A DNA stretch of 13,745 nucleotides, from NCBI GenBank assembly GCA_937910305.1, contig CALEPS010000047.1:1-13745 (forward strand), given 5' to 3'. Source of the stretch: an uncultured Bacteroidales bacterium. GTDB taxonomy: Bacteria > Bacteroidota > Bacteroidia > Bacteroidales > Paludibacteraceae. Made by a program: the position numbers and the translations under genes. The stretch's first letter is position 1. Each line of letters starts with the position of its first letter. Of the stretch, positions 13,167-13,745 are shown in pieces. The notes under the pieces are model-generated. The model saw nothing but the letters and a program-made list of their open reading frames with translations, was not told the DNA's origin and did no database searches.

Positions 13167-13745
13167 ATGACAAAATGGAAATTTGAGGAGCAAACAGGAC
13201 AAGAGCAAGGTCCTAACAACGCGACTGCGGAGCATTTCAAGTCACGAGATGCTTTTTCCTCTTTAGTTCGTGAGTCTATCCAAAACTCTTTAGATGCATT
13301 TTTAGATTCATCTAAACCGGTACAAGTAAAATATGCATTAGGACATCTTGGGGAAGATTTATCCAATTCCATCCGCGAGATAGAAGATCATGTACGCGCA
13401 TGTTTCGCCTCTTATCCTGAGAGTTCTACCTACCAAAGAATGGTGGATTATTTAAATCAGCATACCATGGATCCCATTTCTTATTTAAGAGTGTCTGACT
13501 ATAACACAAAGGGAATGGATTATACACCCAATACCAAATGCGGTTTTCATAGTTTTCTGCAATCCATAGGCGATTCCCATAAAGACGGAGAAGGTGCTGG
13601 AGGTTCATATGGATTTGGAAAAGCTGCATATTATGAACTCTCAAATGCTCGTACGATTTTAGTATCCACAAAAACAGATCAGGATAAGGTTGCTTTTCAA
13701 GGATGCTACATGCTTTGCACACATAAGATGGGTGATGGGAAAAAA
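13167..13745 (+). CDS. GHKL (Hsp90/MutL/MORC-like) ATPase, N-terminal part, cut by window edge
   Basis: 193 codons are present and the frame is still open at the right edge, so this is a partial gene. The Bergerat-fold ATP-binding motifs are visible in order: N-box LVRESIQNSLDA (33-44; Glu36, Asn40, Asp43), G1 motif VSDYNTKGM (109-117, with DxxxxGM in place of DxGxG), and a G2 lid GAGGSYGFGKAA (143-154). About 65 residues lie between N-box and G1, longer than in MutL, including a helical stretch EIEDHVRACFASYPES. Such stand-alone GHKL ATPases are known in prokaryotic restriction-like and defence neighbourhoods as relatives of the MORC and MutL ATPases. The nearby GIY-YIG nuclease may be its effector. 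The start ATG at 13167 fits the start of conserved sequence (MTKWKFEEQTGQEQGPNN). Downstream domains cannot be seen. Confidence 0.85.
   Translation, partial: MTKWKFEEQTGQEQGPNNATAEHFKSRDAFSSLVRESIQNSLDAFLDSSKPVQVKYALGHLGEDLSNSIREIEDHVRACFASYPESSTYQRMVDYLNQHTMDPISYLRVSDYNTKGMDYTPNTKCGFHSFLQSIGDSHKDGEGAGGSYGFGKAAYYELSNARTILVSTKTDQDKVAFQGCYMLCTHKMGDGKK

Noticed and set aside
13426..13722. 98-codon minus-strand frame, with another at 13142-13372
   Set aside because: They lie opposite the GHKL ATPase motifs on the plus strand, which run open to the window edge. They have no promoter or recognisable domain.

Overview
The window looks like chromosome from a member of the Bacteroidota, most likely order Bacteroidales. 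Five promoters match the Bacteroidota housekeeping pattern (TTTG, a 20-base spacer, then TAnnTTTG), and the proteins are of Bacteroidales type (TamB with an Omp85-like barrel, a PreA-like enzyme, a CPA2 antiporter). I cannot name a genus.

Left part (1-8700), core-like and fairly GC-rich. A divergent promoter pair opens the window. The rightward promoter drives a three-gene, tightly packed run: a CPA2 cation/proton antiporter, a small secreted outer-membrane barrel protein, and a 1530-residue protein in which a TamB-type periplasmic region is joined in one reading frame to a C-terminal Omp85/TamL-type barrel. A convergent PreA-like dihydropyrimidine dehydrogenase gene ends 4 bases from it. That gene carries heptamer and roughly 20-base repeats inside its coding sequence, and its leader holds the same heptamer.

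Middle part (8700-10000), repeat-rich. It holds four 46-bp tandem repeats with a hairpin, three copies of a REP-like palindromic element with an identical 49-bp core, and a small basic orphan protein gene lying between the copies. That gene has its own promoter and an 11-bp-period leader repeat. A second, almost identical promoter drives the next operon.

Right part (10000-13745), visibly AT-rich and accessory in character. A tight pair (DUF488 protein, then a protein ending in a sliding-clamp-binding motif QLSLF) is followed by a GIY-YIG nuclease and the 5' part of a GHKL (Hsp90/MutL/MORC-like) ATPase cut by the window edge. This is a plausible DNA-targeting defence or restriction-like island. 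The two intergenic leaders, before the GIY-YIG gene and before the GHKL gene, share an architecture: GTGGTAA, a short ORF starting ATGTCC, a hairpin, and a T-tract identical at 18 of 19 bases. The first also has several mutually exclusive pairings, including a possible antiterminator. This pair of attenuator-like leaders on a candidate nuclease/ATPase system is the most unusual signal here. All functional statements are from reading the sequence; no searches or folding programs were run.
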